Shown here: positions 8,992-17,891 of the stretch, piece by piece | Layout of the letters: every line of letters begins with the position of its first letter | Position numbering within the stretch: position 1 is the first letter of the stretch | Origin: an uncultured Planctomyces sp. | GTDB taxonomy: Bacteria > Planctomycetota > Planctomycetia > Planctomycetales > Planctomycetaceae | NCBI GenBank assembly: GCA_937904325.1 | Contig: CALGTK010000440.1 | Coordinates: 1 to 32,564, forward strand | Reading direction: 5' to 3' | DNA: 32,564 nucleotides | Notes under the pieces: generated by a model | What the model was told of the DNA's origin: nothing | The model's database searches: none | Seen by the model: only the letters and a program-made list of their open reading frames with translations | Made by a program: the position numbers and the translations under genes

Positions 8992-9219
8992 TCAACCCGC
9001 CTTCTTGAACGCATCTCGTAGTTTGACTTCGATCGGCTCAACTTTGCCCGTCGGTGGGACAGTAAAAACGACGCTGCCAGCGAAGTGCGGCCTTGGCAGG
9101 CCCGACGAAAACATCTGACCTTCGGTCCACGCGTCACTAGGCAATGACGATTGCTTTGTATTTGCGGGGGCCGCGTGCGTCAGTCTCGAACTTTCCGTCA
9201 TTGCATTGCTAAGCGCCAC
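8992..9219 (-). pseudogene. 3' remnant of an unrecognised gene, with frameshifts
   Basis: A minus-strand reading ends one base after the convergent sulfatase stop. Its last 45 codons look like a genuine protein end (PHFAGSVVFTVPPTGKVEP, then a charged helix ending in FKKAG). Upstream, the coherent text continues in a different frame (KFETDARGPRKYKAIVIA). Removing one base near 9139 joins the two as AIVIASDAWTEG. A further shift seems needed near 9200. No full-length start is present, and a stop lies just upstream of the open stretch. I read this as the tail of a lost gene. I do not recognise the family. It could also be chance reading of noncoding DNA. Confidence 0.35.
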
Positions 9220-9385
9220 AGCGCGATTACCTCAAAGCCGTGTCGGACGCCAGACAATACCTAAGTTAGTCCAACCATCCAATACACAAAACGACACGGA
9301 ACAGGGTGCCCTTAGTTCGTGTAATTCAGTGTTTTTCCGCTGTCTGAAATCTTCTGCCCGAGAGGGCAATTGCGACGTCTGGTGG

Positions 9386-11268
9386 CTATCTGGACGCCTG
9401 AAGATCGGCAAGCGTTTTCGTTTTCAAGTTTGGGATATATGCGCCCATTCGCGGGTAGTCTACCTTCGATTTCGTTGGCAGGTTCTTGATCTGTTCAATG
9501 ACTGAAGCCGCTCGGCCGTCGATTTCATCCAGCGCGTTCAACGCGAGCATCGCGACGTAGATCGAATTCGTGTCGAGCGACGCGTGCTTTAACAGGACGT
9601 CCAGGCTAATTGTGTTGTCAGCGTCGGAGCCAAACTGAGCCAGCACCTGCGCGGCGATGACTCGGACTGATGGTGACTCGTCTTTCAAGGCTGCAGTCAG
9701 TTCGTCGTGTCCTGCTTTGAGTCCGGATTTGCCTCGCATAAATAGGCCCAGTGCCGCCCAGTAGCGGACGGCTCGGTTTTTGTCAGAGAGTCGTTCGACA
9801 AGTGACTTCGTTTTACCGGGTTTCAGTGATGATGCGTCCTCAGCCGCAACCAGCACCGTTTCGAGATCATATTTTGATTCGTCGTGACCCACGTCGTACG
9901 GCGTTGAGTCTTTCGCGAGCAAGTGAAGATCGTCTTCCGGCAGAAATCCTACATCGCGAATCTTCACGGCCAGGTCTCGCTGGGGCGTTGCGAAGCTTCT
10001 TAAGGATTGATTGATGCTCGAGCGACTTTGCGAGGTTGTTAACTTCGTCCGGGTCAGCGTGCAGGTCGTAGAGTTCTTCCGATGGCTTGCGTTGCCAGAA
10101 TTTGCTTTGAGCTTCATTCAACTGCCCGGCGTCGAACATCTCTTTCCAGACACGCGTCGTCGGCGTCTGAAACATGTACTGGATGTACTGCCCGTAAATC
10201 TTGTGAGGCATGTACTGACGCAGATAGACATACCGCCCGTCGGTCACAGAACGCAGCAGGTCATAACGTTCGTCCATGCGGCCTCGGAAACCGTAGATAA
10301 ACGGCTGCGGGCCAGCGTCGTGCTTCCCGGCAAACGCGTGTCCCTGCATCCATGCTGGCGGTTTCTGCCCGATCAGGCTGAGCAGTGTTGGAGCGAGGTC
10401 GACGAACGCAGTCAGACGATCCGATGTGCTGCCCGTGACGTACTGTTTCGGTCGGAGATGCGAGAACTTCTCGGGGATGTGAACGATCAGTGGAACATAC
10501 AGACCTGAGTTGTAAGGCCAGCGTTTGCTGCGAGGCATTCCGGAGCCGTGGTCTCCGTAGTAGAAAACGATTGTGTCGTCAGCCAGGCCAGCGTCTGCAA
10601 TTTCTTTCAGATTCTTACCGACCAGTGCGTCCATCATGGTCAGACGGTCGTAGTACTGAGCCCAGTCTTTGCGGACTTCAGGTGTGTCCGGGTGATAGGC
10701 TCGGACGCGAGCCTTGGCCGGATCGTGAATCACGTCTTTGGGATCGATCTCGTTTCTGATCTTACTTTCGTGACTGACTTGTATGATTGAAGATGGCGAA
10801 GAATGGCTGGCCAGCCTTTCGATTCTTCCAGTGAGCTTTTCTCGACGATTCGTCCCATACCTGATCGGGCTTGATCTGGTTGTAGTCTTCTTTGCTGTTG
10901 TTCGTGCAGTAGTAACCAGCTTCGCGAAGGATCTGCGGATACATCTTCAGCGTTGACGACAACGGCACGTTACTCCGCATGTGCTCGGCTCCGGTCGCCG
11001 GCGGGTAGACTCCAGTGATGATCGTTGTTCGGGCTGGAGCACAAACGGGAGCGTTCGACCAGAAGTGAAGATATCGGCTGCTGTTTTCGGCCAGACCGTC
11101 GATGTGTGGCGTGATTGCGTAATCGTCGCCGTAGCAGCCCAGTTCCGGACCGTTGTCTTCGCTGGTGATCCAGAGAATGTTCGGAGATTCGGCTGCTGAG
11201 ACGTGTTGTGCAAAAGCGGTGGCCATTAGAAAAGCGAGGCCAGCAGAAATTCTGGCGATAAGGTTCAT
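9386..11268 (-). pseudogene. Sulfatase with C-terminal HEAT-like repeats, disrupted by two one-base insertions
   Basis: Three collinear pieces in different frames reconstruct one sulfatase of about 626 residues. The N-terminal piece, from ATG 11268, has a signal peptide ([20 protein letters not shown]), the metal motif ITSEDNG and the formylglycine site [11 protein letters not shown]. The middle piece has the second metal site FYYGDHGSG. The last piece has HEAT-like helices (AVRYWAALGLFMRG, VRVIAAQVLAQFG). Dropping one T from TT at 10779-10780 restores [11 protein letters not shown]. Dropping one base from the GGGG run at 9982-9985 restores [17 protein letters not shown]. With both corrected the length is an exact multiple of three. 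Catalytic residues are intact, so decay is recent or the insertions are sequencing errors. Confidence 0.85.
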
Positions 11269-11397
11269 CAAAGAGAGTCCTGTTATGGAGTCTGCCCTTG
11301 CGGGTTCAAAGTAAGCGATCAAGGAGAGTGAATGTAGCGGATCGCGACTGGCCCTCGCCACGAAACGCGTTTGCCACTTCTGTCAGTGGATTGAGCT

Positions 11398-11419
11398 TGC
11401 AGGGTGGGCATTGCCCGCC
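11398..11419 (+). repeat. GC-rich hairpin in intergenic region
   Basis: Around 11402-11420 the sequence GGGTGGGC-ATT-GCCCGCCC can fold into an 8-bp stem with one G-T pair and a 3-base loop. It lies between the divergent broken sulfatase and the YgfZ gene. It may be a dispersed intergenic repeat or a structural element. I see only one copy in this window. Confidence 0.3.
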
Positions 11420-11453
11420 CCGCGGTTCCTGCGGATTGCTTCCGCGTCGAGTG

Positions 11454-11459
11454 TATAAT
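11454..11459 (+). promoter_or_regulatory. Candidate -10 box for the YgfZ gene
   Basis: A perfect TATAAT lies 50 bases before the GTG start at 11510. No good -35 hexamer sits at the expected spacing; the upstream bases are GC-rich and include a small GCGG/CCGC inverted repeat. The match to the -10 consensus and its position make it a reasonable but unproven promoter element. Confidence 0.4.
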
Positions 11460-11509
11460 ACCGTCCCTGCCGCATAAGCCAGCAGATTTCAACCAGCGGA
11501 GACGATCAC

Positions 11510-12520
11510 GTGGAGCCACGACATTCTCAATCTGATTTCGGAAATGCTGAGTCAGAATATCAAGCCGCTACGGAATCGGCTGCGATCTTCGACGTTTCCG
11601 AACGGACTCAGTTACAGATGTCGGGAGCGGATCGCCACTCGTTCTTCCACGGATTTTGCACAAACGACATCAAAGGGCTGAATCCCGGGACTGGCTGTGA
11701 AGCTTTTTTGTGCAATGTGAAAGGCCGCATCCTCGGACATGTTTTTGTGTTTGCCGACGAAGAATCCCTCATGATCGAGTCGGTGCCGGGGCAGGGCGAG
11801 GCGTTGACGTTGCATCTCAACAAGTATTGTCTCGTTGAGGATGTTCAACTCGTCGACCGAACAGAAACACTCACTGAATTTCTTGTTTCGGGGCCGCGGG
11901 CTGCTCAGTTACTGACCGATGCCGGGCTGGGTATTACGGAGCTTGAGTCATGGCAACACTTGAAATTGACTGCTCATGTCGGAGGAGCGGATTCTGAGCT
12001 TCACATCAAACGAGTGGACATCTTTGGCGTATCAGCCTTCCTGATTACCGGTGAAGCAGCCCTGGCTGATGTGTTATGGGACAGGTTGACGAACGCAGGG
12101 ATAACACCGGCGGGGACAAGCGTCTTCGAATCGCTGCGGATTAAAGCGGCATTTCCTGTGTACGGCATCGACCTGTCGGACGAAAACCTGGCTCAGGAAG
12201 CCGCTCGAACTGATCACGCGATTTCGTTCCAGAAAGGCTGCTACCTTGGGCAGGAGCCCATCGCTCGCCTGAACGCGATGGGGCACGTGAACAAGGCATT
12301 GGCCTCGTTTGAAATCGAAGCGACCGAGACTCCACCAGTCGGGACCGTGCTGTTAAATCCCAAAAAGCAGGACAAGGAAGCCGGTCGAGCGACCTCTGTC
12401 GCCTGGTCATGGTCAGCCGGCAAGCCCATCGGGTTGGGAATGGTCCGCTCGTTGTTTCTTGAGTCCGGAACCGAATTGCCGTTCGTCACTGAACCACGCA
12501 CTACAGCGACAATCCGGTAG
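11510..12520 (+). CDS. ygfZ: YgfZ-family folate-binding protein
   Basis: A 336-residue cytoplasmic protein related to the T-protein of glycine cleavage. The family signature K-G-C-Y-x-G-Q-E is present as KGCYLGQE at residues 242-249, with Cys244 the conserved cysteine. The N-terminal half has the folate-binding fold opening (AAIFDVSERTQLQMSGADR, then a HGFCTNDI stretch). YgfZ proteins use tetrahydrofolate to support iron-sulfur enzymes such as the tRNA methylthiotransferase MiaB. The start is GTG at 11510, with GGAG eight bases upstream and a TATAAT at 11454. The gene stands alone: a divergent pseudogene precedes it and a convergent lipoprotein gene follows. Confidence 0.9.
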   Translation: MEPRHSQSDFGNAESEYQAATESAAIFDVSERTQLQMSGADRHSFFHGFCTNDIKGLNPGTGCEAFLCNVKGRILGHVFVFADEESLMIESVPGQGEALTLHLNKYCLVEDVQLVDRTETLTEFLVSGPRAAQLLTDAGLGITELESWQHLKLTAHVGGADSELHIKRVDIFGVSAFLITGEAALADVLWDRLTNAGITPAGTSVFESLRIKAAFPVYGIDLSDENLAQEAARTDHAISFQKGCYLGQEPIARLNAMGHVNKALASFEIEATETPPVGTVLLNPKKQDKEAGRATSVAWSWSAGKPIGLGMVRSLFLESGTELPFVTEPRTTATIR

Positions 12521-12534
12521 AACCGGGGTGCACC

Positions 12535-12562
12535 ATGTCGCACCATCATCATGTCGCACCAT
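12535..12562 (+). repeat. Short direct repeat between convergent genes
   Basis: ATGTCGCACCAT occurs at 12535-12546 and again at 12551-12562, separated by four bases, in the 114-base gap between convergent genes. There is no T tract or long hairpin. Origin and function are unknown. Confidence 0.4.
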
Positions 12563-12634
12563 GTGGAGCCGAGCCAGGTAAGTCAGCCACGGATTGTTAC
12601 GAAAAGAGCGATTCAATTCACGACGTCACTCGTG

Positions 12635-13900
12635 TCATTCCGTTTTTTCTCTGGTGGCTTTATCTTGAGCAGCTTTCTTTGCCGGACGCGGCACCAGCTC
12701 AATCATGACTTCGGAGTCTTGCGGCGGAAGCCGTTCGGTTGCTGCTTCATAAGCGAGTGATTCCGTCCCGTTGGAATCACTTGGCGTGGTCACATCGAGC
12801 ATGGCCATTGGGAAATTGGCGACGCAGATCATATATCCGCCCTCGGCCAGATATTGTTTTGCCGAATCTCCGTCTTCATAAAACCCACTGCCAACAAAGA
12901 CCCAGTCCGCGACCATCGGCTTTTCCTGCCCCTCTTTATGGAACTGTCGCATCGCCGCCTGAAACTTCTCGTCGGTACTCATCTTGAGACAATCAGTAAG
13001 CTCATCACCGGTCATCGGTCCGTACCAGAAGAGATACTGGTTGACGTCGTCGTATCTCAGATTTCCGTCGGGGATCAGTTTCAAATCCCTGGGCAGCATC
13101 TTGAATTCTGCCTGGTAGTAGTGCTGTCGCGAGCGGCGGACCCAGTTCTGTGCGCGTTCGCGATGCAGCTTTCCTGCGACATCGACCCAGTGCAGAAATA
13201 CGTCGATAACCTGACCGCTGGCCGGCGTGTACGTCTCATTTTCTAAATCATAGCTGGCGGCTTTTCCTTCTTTACAGCCGAGTGCTAACAGACCCGTATG
13301 AACGGTGAAAGCGGCAGCTTCCGTCGACAGAATCGACTCATGCTCCTTCGTCTGATGAGGGCAGAGAAGCATCTCCAGCAGCCCTTCAGTGAGGCAAACC
13401 CGAGCTTTGAGCAGAATGCGTTTTTCAGTCAGGTCCAGGAGCACGGTTTTCTGCTGATTCAGTGGTGTTGCGTGGCTGCCTTCCAGAAAGTCGTCTGGGA
13501 GCCTGGTTCCCTGCGATTTCGTTGGAGCGGCTACCGTAGCGGCTATTGGATCATCCGTGTCGTCAACTGAATCTGGAGCAGGGGTTTTCTCAGCGTCAGC
13601 TAGTCCATCGTTGTCTTCAGCGGGTGCCGATTCTGCCGGCGCGTTCGAATGACTCGCCAATGTCTCAGTCTTTCCGTCTGGCTGGTCCGCTACCTCGCCT
13701 TCTAAACCATCGTTTGCCGTGCTTGCATCCGGAAGTGCAGGATCGTCTCCCGCGGTCAGGGATGTGGATGTGGCCGGATCAGAATCCTGTACCGCGGTGC
13801 CGTTATCGCACCCGACTGACAGGCACAACAGAACGGCGGACATTGCTGCCAACGAATGAAAAATGCCGGTAGCACGTTCTTTTGAGAATGACAGCTTCAT
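12635..13900 (-). CDS. YdjY-like domain lipoprotein
   Basis: A 421-residue exported protein. The signal peptide ends in the lipobox LSVGC at about residue 30, so it is predicted to be lipid-anchored. A low-complexity acidic linker rich in Asp, Ala, Pro, Ser and Thr runs to about residue 135. The folded part begins near LNQQKTVLLDLTEKRILLKA and contains EHESILSTEAAAFTVHTGLL, the pattern seen in YdjY-domain proteins of planctomycetes. A second region after residue 240 includes YDDVNQYLFWYGP and WVFVGSGFYEDG. The C-terminus is Lys/Arg-rich. The ATG has AGGA six bases upstream. Function is unknown. It converges on ygfZ and is probably transcribed alone. Confidence 0.75.
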   Translation of the reverse strand: MKLSFSKERATGIFHSLAAMSAVLLCLSVGCDNGTAVQDSDPATSTSLTAGDDPALPDASTANDGLEGEVADQPDGKTETLASHSNAPAESAPAEDNDGLADAEKTPAPDSVDDTDDPIAATVAAPTKSQGTRLPDDFLEGSHATPLNQQKTVLLDLTEKRILLKARVCLTEGLLEMLLCPHQTKEHESILSTEAAAFTVHTGLLALGCKEGKAASYDLENETYTPASGQVIDVFLHWVDVAGKLHRERAQNWVRRSRQHYYQAEFKMLPRDLKLIPDGNLRYDDVNQYLFWYGPMTGDELTDCLKMSTDEKFQAAMRQFHKEGQEKPMVADWVFVGSGFYEDGDSAKQYLAEGGYMICVANFPMAMLDVTTPSDSNGTESLAYEAATERLPPQDSEVMIELVPRPAKKAAQDKATREKTE

Positions 13901-14021
13901 GAGACGTCCTGAATCTAAGACTGGCTCGACTTGATGGCAACGATTGACGCGGTAGATGAATGTTCTGATTGAACCACAGAAACGTCCTGTTGACCAGTCG
14001 GGGCTGTGCTCATTCTTTCAG

Positions 14022-14062
14022 CAGGTCGGGACACGACCTGACTTTCGGGCAGTCAGGTCGTG
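14022..14062 (-). promoter_or_regulatory. Three-arm alternating hairpin at the end of the hydrolase gene
   Basis: CAGGTCG (14022-14028), CGACCTG (14034-14040) and CAGGTCG (14054-14060) can form two mutually exclusive hairpins. The longer one pairs CACGACCTGACT (14032-14043) with AGTCAGGTCGTG (14051-14062), a perfect 12-bp stem with a 7-base loop. It spans the hydrolase stop codon. No T tract follows on the minus strand, so it may stabilise the mRNA end rather than act as a classical terminator. Confidence 0.5.
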
Positions 14063-14928
14063 AGTCGCAGCCCGTCCAGCCATCTGGTCAGGTCGCCGAT
14101 CCATTGGTCTCGGTCCGATTCAAACTCCAGAGTGTGACAAGCATTTTCGTACTCGAAGAACGCTCGCTCCTGCGACGCCAGCGATCTATACCATTGCGTC
14201 GTGGCCGGGTTGTCGATGATGCGATCCTTGCCCGCAAGCATCATGATTGCTGGGCAGCGAATTTCTGGCGGTGCCGAGCGCGTAAGCCCGTCCAGTTCAC
14301 GATTCGCCAGCAGAAATGAAACAGTCACGTCTCGCAGCGAAAGATTGTCGTTACGGATAAATGACTGTGATTCTGGATTGCCTGTGAATAGAACAGGATC
14401 GTCCAGCGGTATCGGAATCAGCTTTTCAAACAACTCGGCTTCACGAGCGAGTGACAACTTGACGTTATCCATGATGCTCGCTTCAAAGTGTGACCGAATG
14501 CCTGGGTACAACAATACCAGACCATCGATTAATTCCTGCCGCCGAGCTGCGACCACTGATGCCAGCTTGCCGCCCCAGCTCAATCCGAGAAGTGTGACGG
14601 GAACGGTCGGCGCGATCTCGTTGCGTCTGATTCGCAAATCTTCCAACGCCTGTGCAACGTCATTGATCAACCGATCGTAGTGCCTGGCGTGGCCTCGTTC
14701 GAACTGATTCAACCCCGAACCGCGGCGATCGACAAAGACGACTTCGTAGCCAGCTTCGCAGAGCTTGCCGCTGGAGTAGCCGTACCATCCAGAGTGACTT
14801 TGAATTCCGTGGAGCGATAGAACGAAACCTTTCGGGCGTCCTTCCGGGACCCATCGCCGGCAATGGTGGCGGTAGCCGTCTGAGGTCACAAACTGTTCGA
14901 TCGTCGGTTCGGACAATGCTGATCCCAA
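14053..14928 (-). CDS. Alpha/beta hydrolase (serine aminopeptidase S33/monoglyceride lipase-like)
   Basis: A 291-residue predicted cytoplasmic hydrolase. The oxyanion-hole region is FVLSLHGIQSHSGWYG near residue 35-50, followed by VVFVDRRGSGLN, typical of the S33/lysophospholipase group. The nucleophile elbow is GLSWGG (G-x-S-x-G) near residue 115. The acid is probably the Asp in MLAGKDRIID near 235, and the histidine lies in ACHTLEFE near 270. Together these make a complete catalytic triad. The start is uncertain: TTG at 14928 is used here, and a TTG four codons later has GGGA six bases upstream. The gene begins 49 bases after a macro-domain gene on the same strand, so the two are probably co-transcribed. 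The substrate is unknown. Confidence 0.8.
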   Translation of the reverse strand: MGSALSEPTIEQFVTSDGYRHHCRRWVPEGRPKGFVLSLHGIQSHSGWYGYSSGKLCEAGYEVVFVDRRGSGLNQFERGHARHYDRLINDVAQALEDLRIRRNEIAPTVPVTLLGLSWGGKLASVVAARRQELIDGLVLLYPGIRSHFEASIMDNVKLSLAREAELFEKLIPIPLDDPVLFTGNPESQSFIRNDNLSLRDVTVSFLLANRELDGLTRSAPPEIRCPAIMMLAGKDRIIDNPATTQWYRSLASQERAFFEYENACHTLEFESDRDQWIGDLTRWLDGLRLTT

Positions 14929-14977
14929 TTCCTGTGTGATACGGTTCGGATGAAGATTACTGGTGGACAGGTACGTG

Positions 14978-15517
14978 TCACTCGGTCATCGACTCAAGAA
15001 CTCTTGCAAACGCTCCGGATGCTCCGTCGCTGAAAAGCACAAACCGGATCAGCCTGGGAGAGTTGTATTCGACGACGAAGTTTCGGGCGACATTCAAAGC
15101 GATCTCAGCCGCAAGGTCCATCGGGTAACCGTACACGCCTGTACTGATCGCGGGAAACGCAATGCTATCGCAGTTGTGTTCACGGCAAAGTTCCAGGCAG
15201 GTCCGATAGGCAGACTTCAGTAGTTTTGCCTCGCCTTGCTGGCCTCCGTCCCAGATTGGGCCAACCGTGTGAAATACATATCTCGCTTTCAGCCGCCCTC
15301 CCGTTGTCGCGACGGCGCTGCCGGTCGGACAGCCGTCGGGATAAAGCGTTCGCGTTTCGTTCATCAGTGTCGGACCAGCCGCGCGATGAATTGCTCCGTC
15401 GACTCCGCTTCCGCCAGCAAGAAGATCGTTTGCCGCATTGGTGATGGCGTCAACTTCCTGCTCGGTGATGTCGCCCTGACACAGTTCGATGCGACAATTC
15501 CCAAATTGCACAAGCAT
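14978..15517 (-). CDS. Macro domain protein (ADP-ribose-binding)
   Basis: A single-domain macro protein of 179 residues. The MacroD-type signatures are CQGDITEQEVDAITNAAN near residue 12-30, GGSGVDGAIHRAAG near 35-48, and SAVATTGG followed by YVFHTVGP. The phosphate loop is PAISTGVYGYP near 130. Such proteins bind or hydrolyse ADP-ribose esters, including O-acetyl-ADP-ribose and mono-ADP-ribosylated side chains. The ATG at 15517 is preceded by GGAG with an 8-base spacer. Upstream in-frame starts would add up to 42 residues that look unlike the family. It probably forms an operon with the hydrolase gene 49 bases downstream. A divergent gene starts at 15678. Confidence 0.92.
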   Translation of the reverse strand: MLVQFGNCRIELCQGDITEQEVDAITNAANDLLAGGSGVDGAIHRAAGPTLMNETRTLYPDGCPTGSAVATTGGRLKARYVFHTVGPIWDGGQQGEAKLLKSAYRTCLELCREHNCDSIAFPAISTGVYGYPMDLAAEIALNVARNFVVEYNSPRLIRFVLFSDGASGAFARVLESMTE

Positions 15518-15677
15518 GGTCAGATCTCCGAATTTCATTCGTGGATTCGTCACTCGTTCTAAAATCTCCGGTGTGGAGTTTACTGCCAGTTGGGATCCTC
15601 GACGATCCTCATTACCCTTCCGGGATCGTGTTTGACGTAACAAATCTGCTTGCCAATTCTATTCGGAGTCATCTTCT

Positions 15678-16925
15678 ATGAATCGTCGATCAATTACTCA
15701 GTCTGCATTAAGCCTGTGCCTTCTGGCGGGATTGGTTGGAACCTCAAGTGCTCAGACAATTTCCGTTGGGCGCGATCACGAGACGATCGATCTGCTCGCA
15801 AAGATTCCCGCCGGCAAGCGAGCGAAGCTGCCGAATGGAATTGCGATCACGCAGACGACTCTGCACGGCGGCAAGCAGGAAGGCGTCGAGCTGATCCGTA
15901 TCGATAATGGAAAGCTGGCGATCACCGTCATCCCGACTCGAGGAATGAATATCCTCCGAGTCGAAAGCGACGAAGTAACGCTGGGTTGGGACTCGCCGGT
16001 CAAGGATGTCGTGCATCCTCAATACGTCGATCTGGAAAGTCGTGGCGGACTCGGCTGGCTGGAAGGATTCAACGAATGGATGGTTCGATGTGGACTTGAG
16101 TTCGCGGGGCATCCGGGGCTCGACAAATTCGTGACCAACACCGGCGACGAAGCCGAAATGATGCTCACGCTACACGGAAAGATTGGCAATATCCCGGCAA
16201 CTTCGGTCGAAATCCACATCGACGAAAAGGCCCCACACCGTATTCGCGTCCGCGGCGTCGTTCACGAACGACTGTTTTACGGTCCAAAGTTGAAGCTGAT
16301 CACCGAAGTGTCGACAGAGCCAGGTTCGAGCGAATTCCGCATCAGCGACTCTGTGACCAACGAGGGCGCGTTCAATCAGGAATTCCAGTTGATCTACCAC
16401 GGAAACTTCGGAGCCCCGTTGCTTGGTCAAGGTGCGAAGGTTCACGTTGCGGCGAAACAGATTGCGCCGATGAATGAGCATGCAGGCAAAGCGATCGACA
16501 ATTGGGCGACTTACAATGAACCGACGAAAGGATTCATCGAAGAGGTCTACTTGTTCGAGCCACTTGCCGATTCAGCAAAGTTGACAAAGGCAGTTCTTCA
16601 GAATCGAGACGGTTCAAAGGGCGTTTCCATGCAATGGTCGACTGCCGAACTGCCCTACCTGACCGTCTGGAAAAATACCGCCGCGACGGCCGACGGTTAC
16701 GTTACTGGAATCGAACCAGCAACCGGTTACCCGTTTAACCGAAGTGTCGAACGAGCGGCTGGCCGACTTCCCAAACTCGCAGCGGGAGCCACGAGAAGCT
16801 TTACACTCGACTTTGCTCTTCATTCTGGAGCAAGGGCCGTTCGCACCGCAGTTAAGTCCGTCTTGAAACTGCAAGGTGACACGAAACTGGACGTTCAACG
16901 TAAGCCGCAGGTTGCTCCTCATTAA
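15678..16925 (+). CDS. Exported DUF4432 (aldose 1-epimerase-like) protein
   Basis: A 415-residue protein with a cleavable signal peptide (MNRRSITQSALSLCLLAGLV, then GTSSAQ). The body matches the galactose mutarotase-like fold of DUF4432. ITVIPTRGMNILRVESDEVT lies near residue 80, WLEGFNEWMVRCGLEFAGHP near 130, and LTLHGKIGNIPA near 160. YHGNFGAPLLGQGAKV and GIEPATGYPFNRS lie further along. Family members are thought to act on carbohydrates, but no activity is assigned with certainty. The signal peptide places it outside the cytoplasm. The ATG has GGAG nine bases upstream. A sugar-nucleotide epimerase-like gene follows after 64 bases on the same strand, so the two may be co-transcribed. Confidence 0.85.
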   Translation: MNRRSITQSALSLCLLAGLVGTSSAQTISVGRDHETIDLLAKIPAGKRAKLPNGIAITQTTLHGGKQEGVELIRIDNGKLAITVIPTRGMNILRVESDEVTLGWDSPVKDVVHPQYVDLESRGGLGWLEGFNEWMVRCGLEFAGHPGLDKFVTNTGDEAEMMLTLHGKIGNIPATSVEIHIDEKAPHRIRVRGVVHERLFYGPKLKLITEVSTEPGSSEFRISDSVTNEGAFNQEFQLIYHGNFGAPLLGQGAKVHVAAKQIAPMNEHAGKAIDNWATYNEPTKGFIEEVYLFEPLADSAKLTKAVLQNRDGSKGVSMQWSTAELPYLTVWKNTAATADGYVTGIEPATGYPFNRSVERAAGRLPKLAAGATRSFTLDFALHSGARAVRTAVKSVLKLQGDTKLDVQRKPQVAPH

Positions 16926-16989
16926 CGAAATTCCGGCAGATCTAACTTGCTTCAGCCTATTTTTTTCCACGAATGAAAGCGATGAAGAG

Positions 16990-17865
16990 ATGAGGCGGTT
17001 GATAATCGGGTGCGGCTATCTGGGACGGCGAGTAGCGGCTCGCTGGATTGCAGATGGCGACGACGTCTTTGCATTAACACGCTCAGAACGGAATGCAAAA
17101 AGATTGCGTCAATTGGAAATCTCACCGATCCTCGGAGATACGACTTCGCCGGCAACTTTGCAATCGCTGCCTGAGTGCGACTCGGTTCTTCACGCAGTCG
17201 GCTTCGACCGATCAGCGATGGCTTCCAAGCGGGCAGTTTATGTTGACGGGCTGTCAAACGTATTGAATCGAATGGCTGGCGAATGCGGACGATTCATCCA
17301 CGTTTCAAGCACCAGCGTTTACGGGCAGCGGGAAGGCGAGTGGGTCGACGAAGACTCTGCTTGCCAGTCCGAAACCGAGAGCGGTGACATTTGCCGCGCT
17401 GCTGAGAATCTCGTGCTGGATCGCTTTGCCGGTGACGACGCATCTGCCTGCGGAACTATTTTACGCCTGTCGGGTATTTACGGTCCCGACCGATTGCTGT
17501 CACGCATTGACGCGTTAAAGAATGCTCAACCGTTACCCGGCCCAGAAGACGGTTGGCTCAACCTGATCCACGTCGACGATGCCGTTCAGGTTGTCACGAC
17601 GTGCGCTGCTTCTGAATCGCCAGCGTCGATTTATCTCGTCAGCGATGACCGACCCGTGCTGCGCGGCAATTACTATCGACTACTGGCCAGCCTTGTGGGG
17701 GCTCCGGAGCCGATCTTCGATTCCGAAGCCGTTGCCCGCCACTCGCGGGGGATCAACAAACGATGCCGTAACCGCAGGCTGCGGGAAGAACTTGGTGTGT
17801 CGTTGAGCTACCCCGACATCGAGACGGGTCTGGCTCACGCAGTGAACGCGTCAGGTATGTTGTAG
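16990..17865 (+). CDS. NAD-dependent epimerase/dehydratase family protein (YeeZ-like SDR)
   Basis: A 291-residue atypical short-chain dehydrogenase. The Rossmann nucleotide loop is RRLIIGCGYLGRRVA at the very N-terminus (G-x-G-x-x-G). Further motifs are SVLHAVGFDR, HVSSTSVYGQREGEWVDED near residue 105-120 and RLSGIYGPDR near 160, where the arginine and glycines match extended SDRs. LNLIHVDDAVQVV near 195 is a typical substrate-domain element. The usual Y-x-x-x-K is not clearly kept, as is common in YeeZ-like members. I chose ATG 16990, because the upstream in-frame stretch overlaps the previous gene and is not family-like. It could act on sugar nucleotides or simply bind NAD(P). The substrate is unknown. 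Confidence 0.85.
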   Translation: MRRLIIGCGYLGRRVAARWIADGDDVFALTRSERNAKRLRQLEISPILGDTTSPATLQSLPECDSVLHAVGFDRSAMASKRAVYVDGLSNVLNRMAGECGRFIHVSSTSVYGQREGEWVDEDSACQSETESGDICRAAENLVLDRFAGDDASACGTILRLSGIYGPDRLLSRIDALKNAQPLPGPEDGWLNLIHVDDAVQVVTTCAASESPASIYLVSDDRPVLRGNYYRLLASLVGAPEPIFDSEAVARHSRGINKRCRNRRLREELGVSLSYPDIETGLAHAVNASGML

Positions 17866-17891
17866 ACGGAGTGAGCGGCCGCAGGAGCCAG

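Noticed and set aside
16876-16989. N-terminal extension of the epimerase-like frame
   Set aside because: It overlaps the end of the DUF4432 gene, and the Rossmann motif begins right after ATG 16990.
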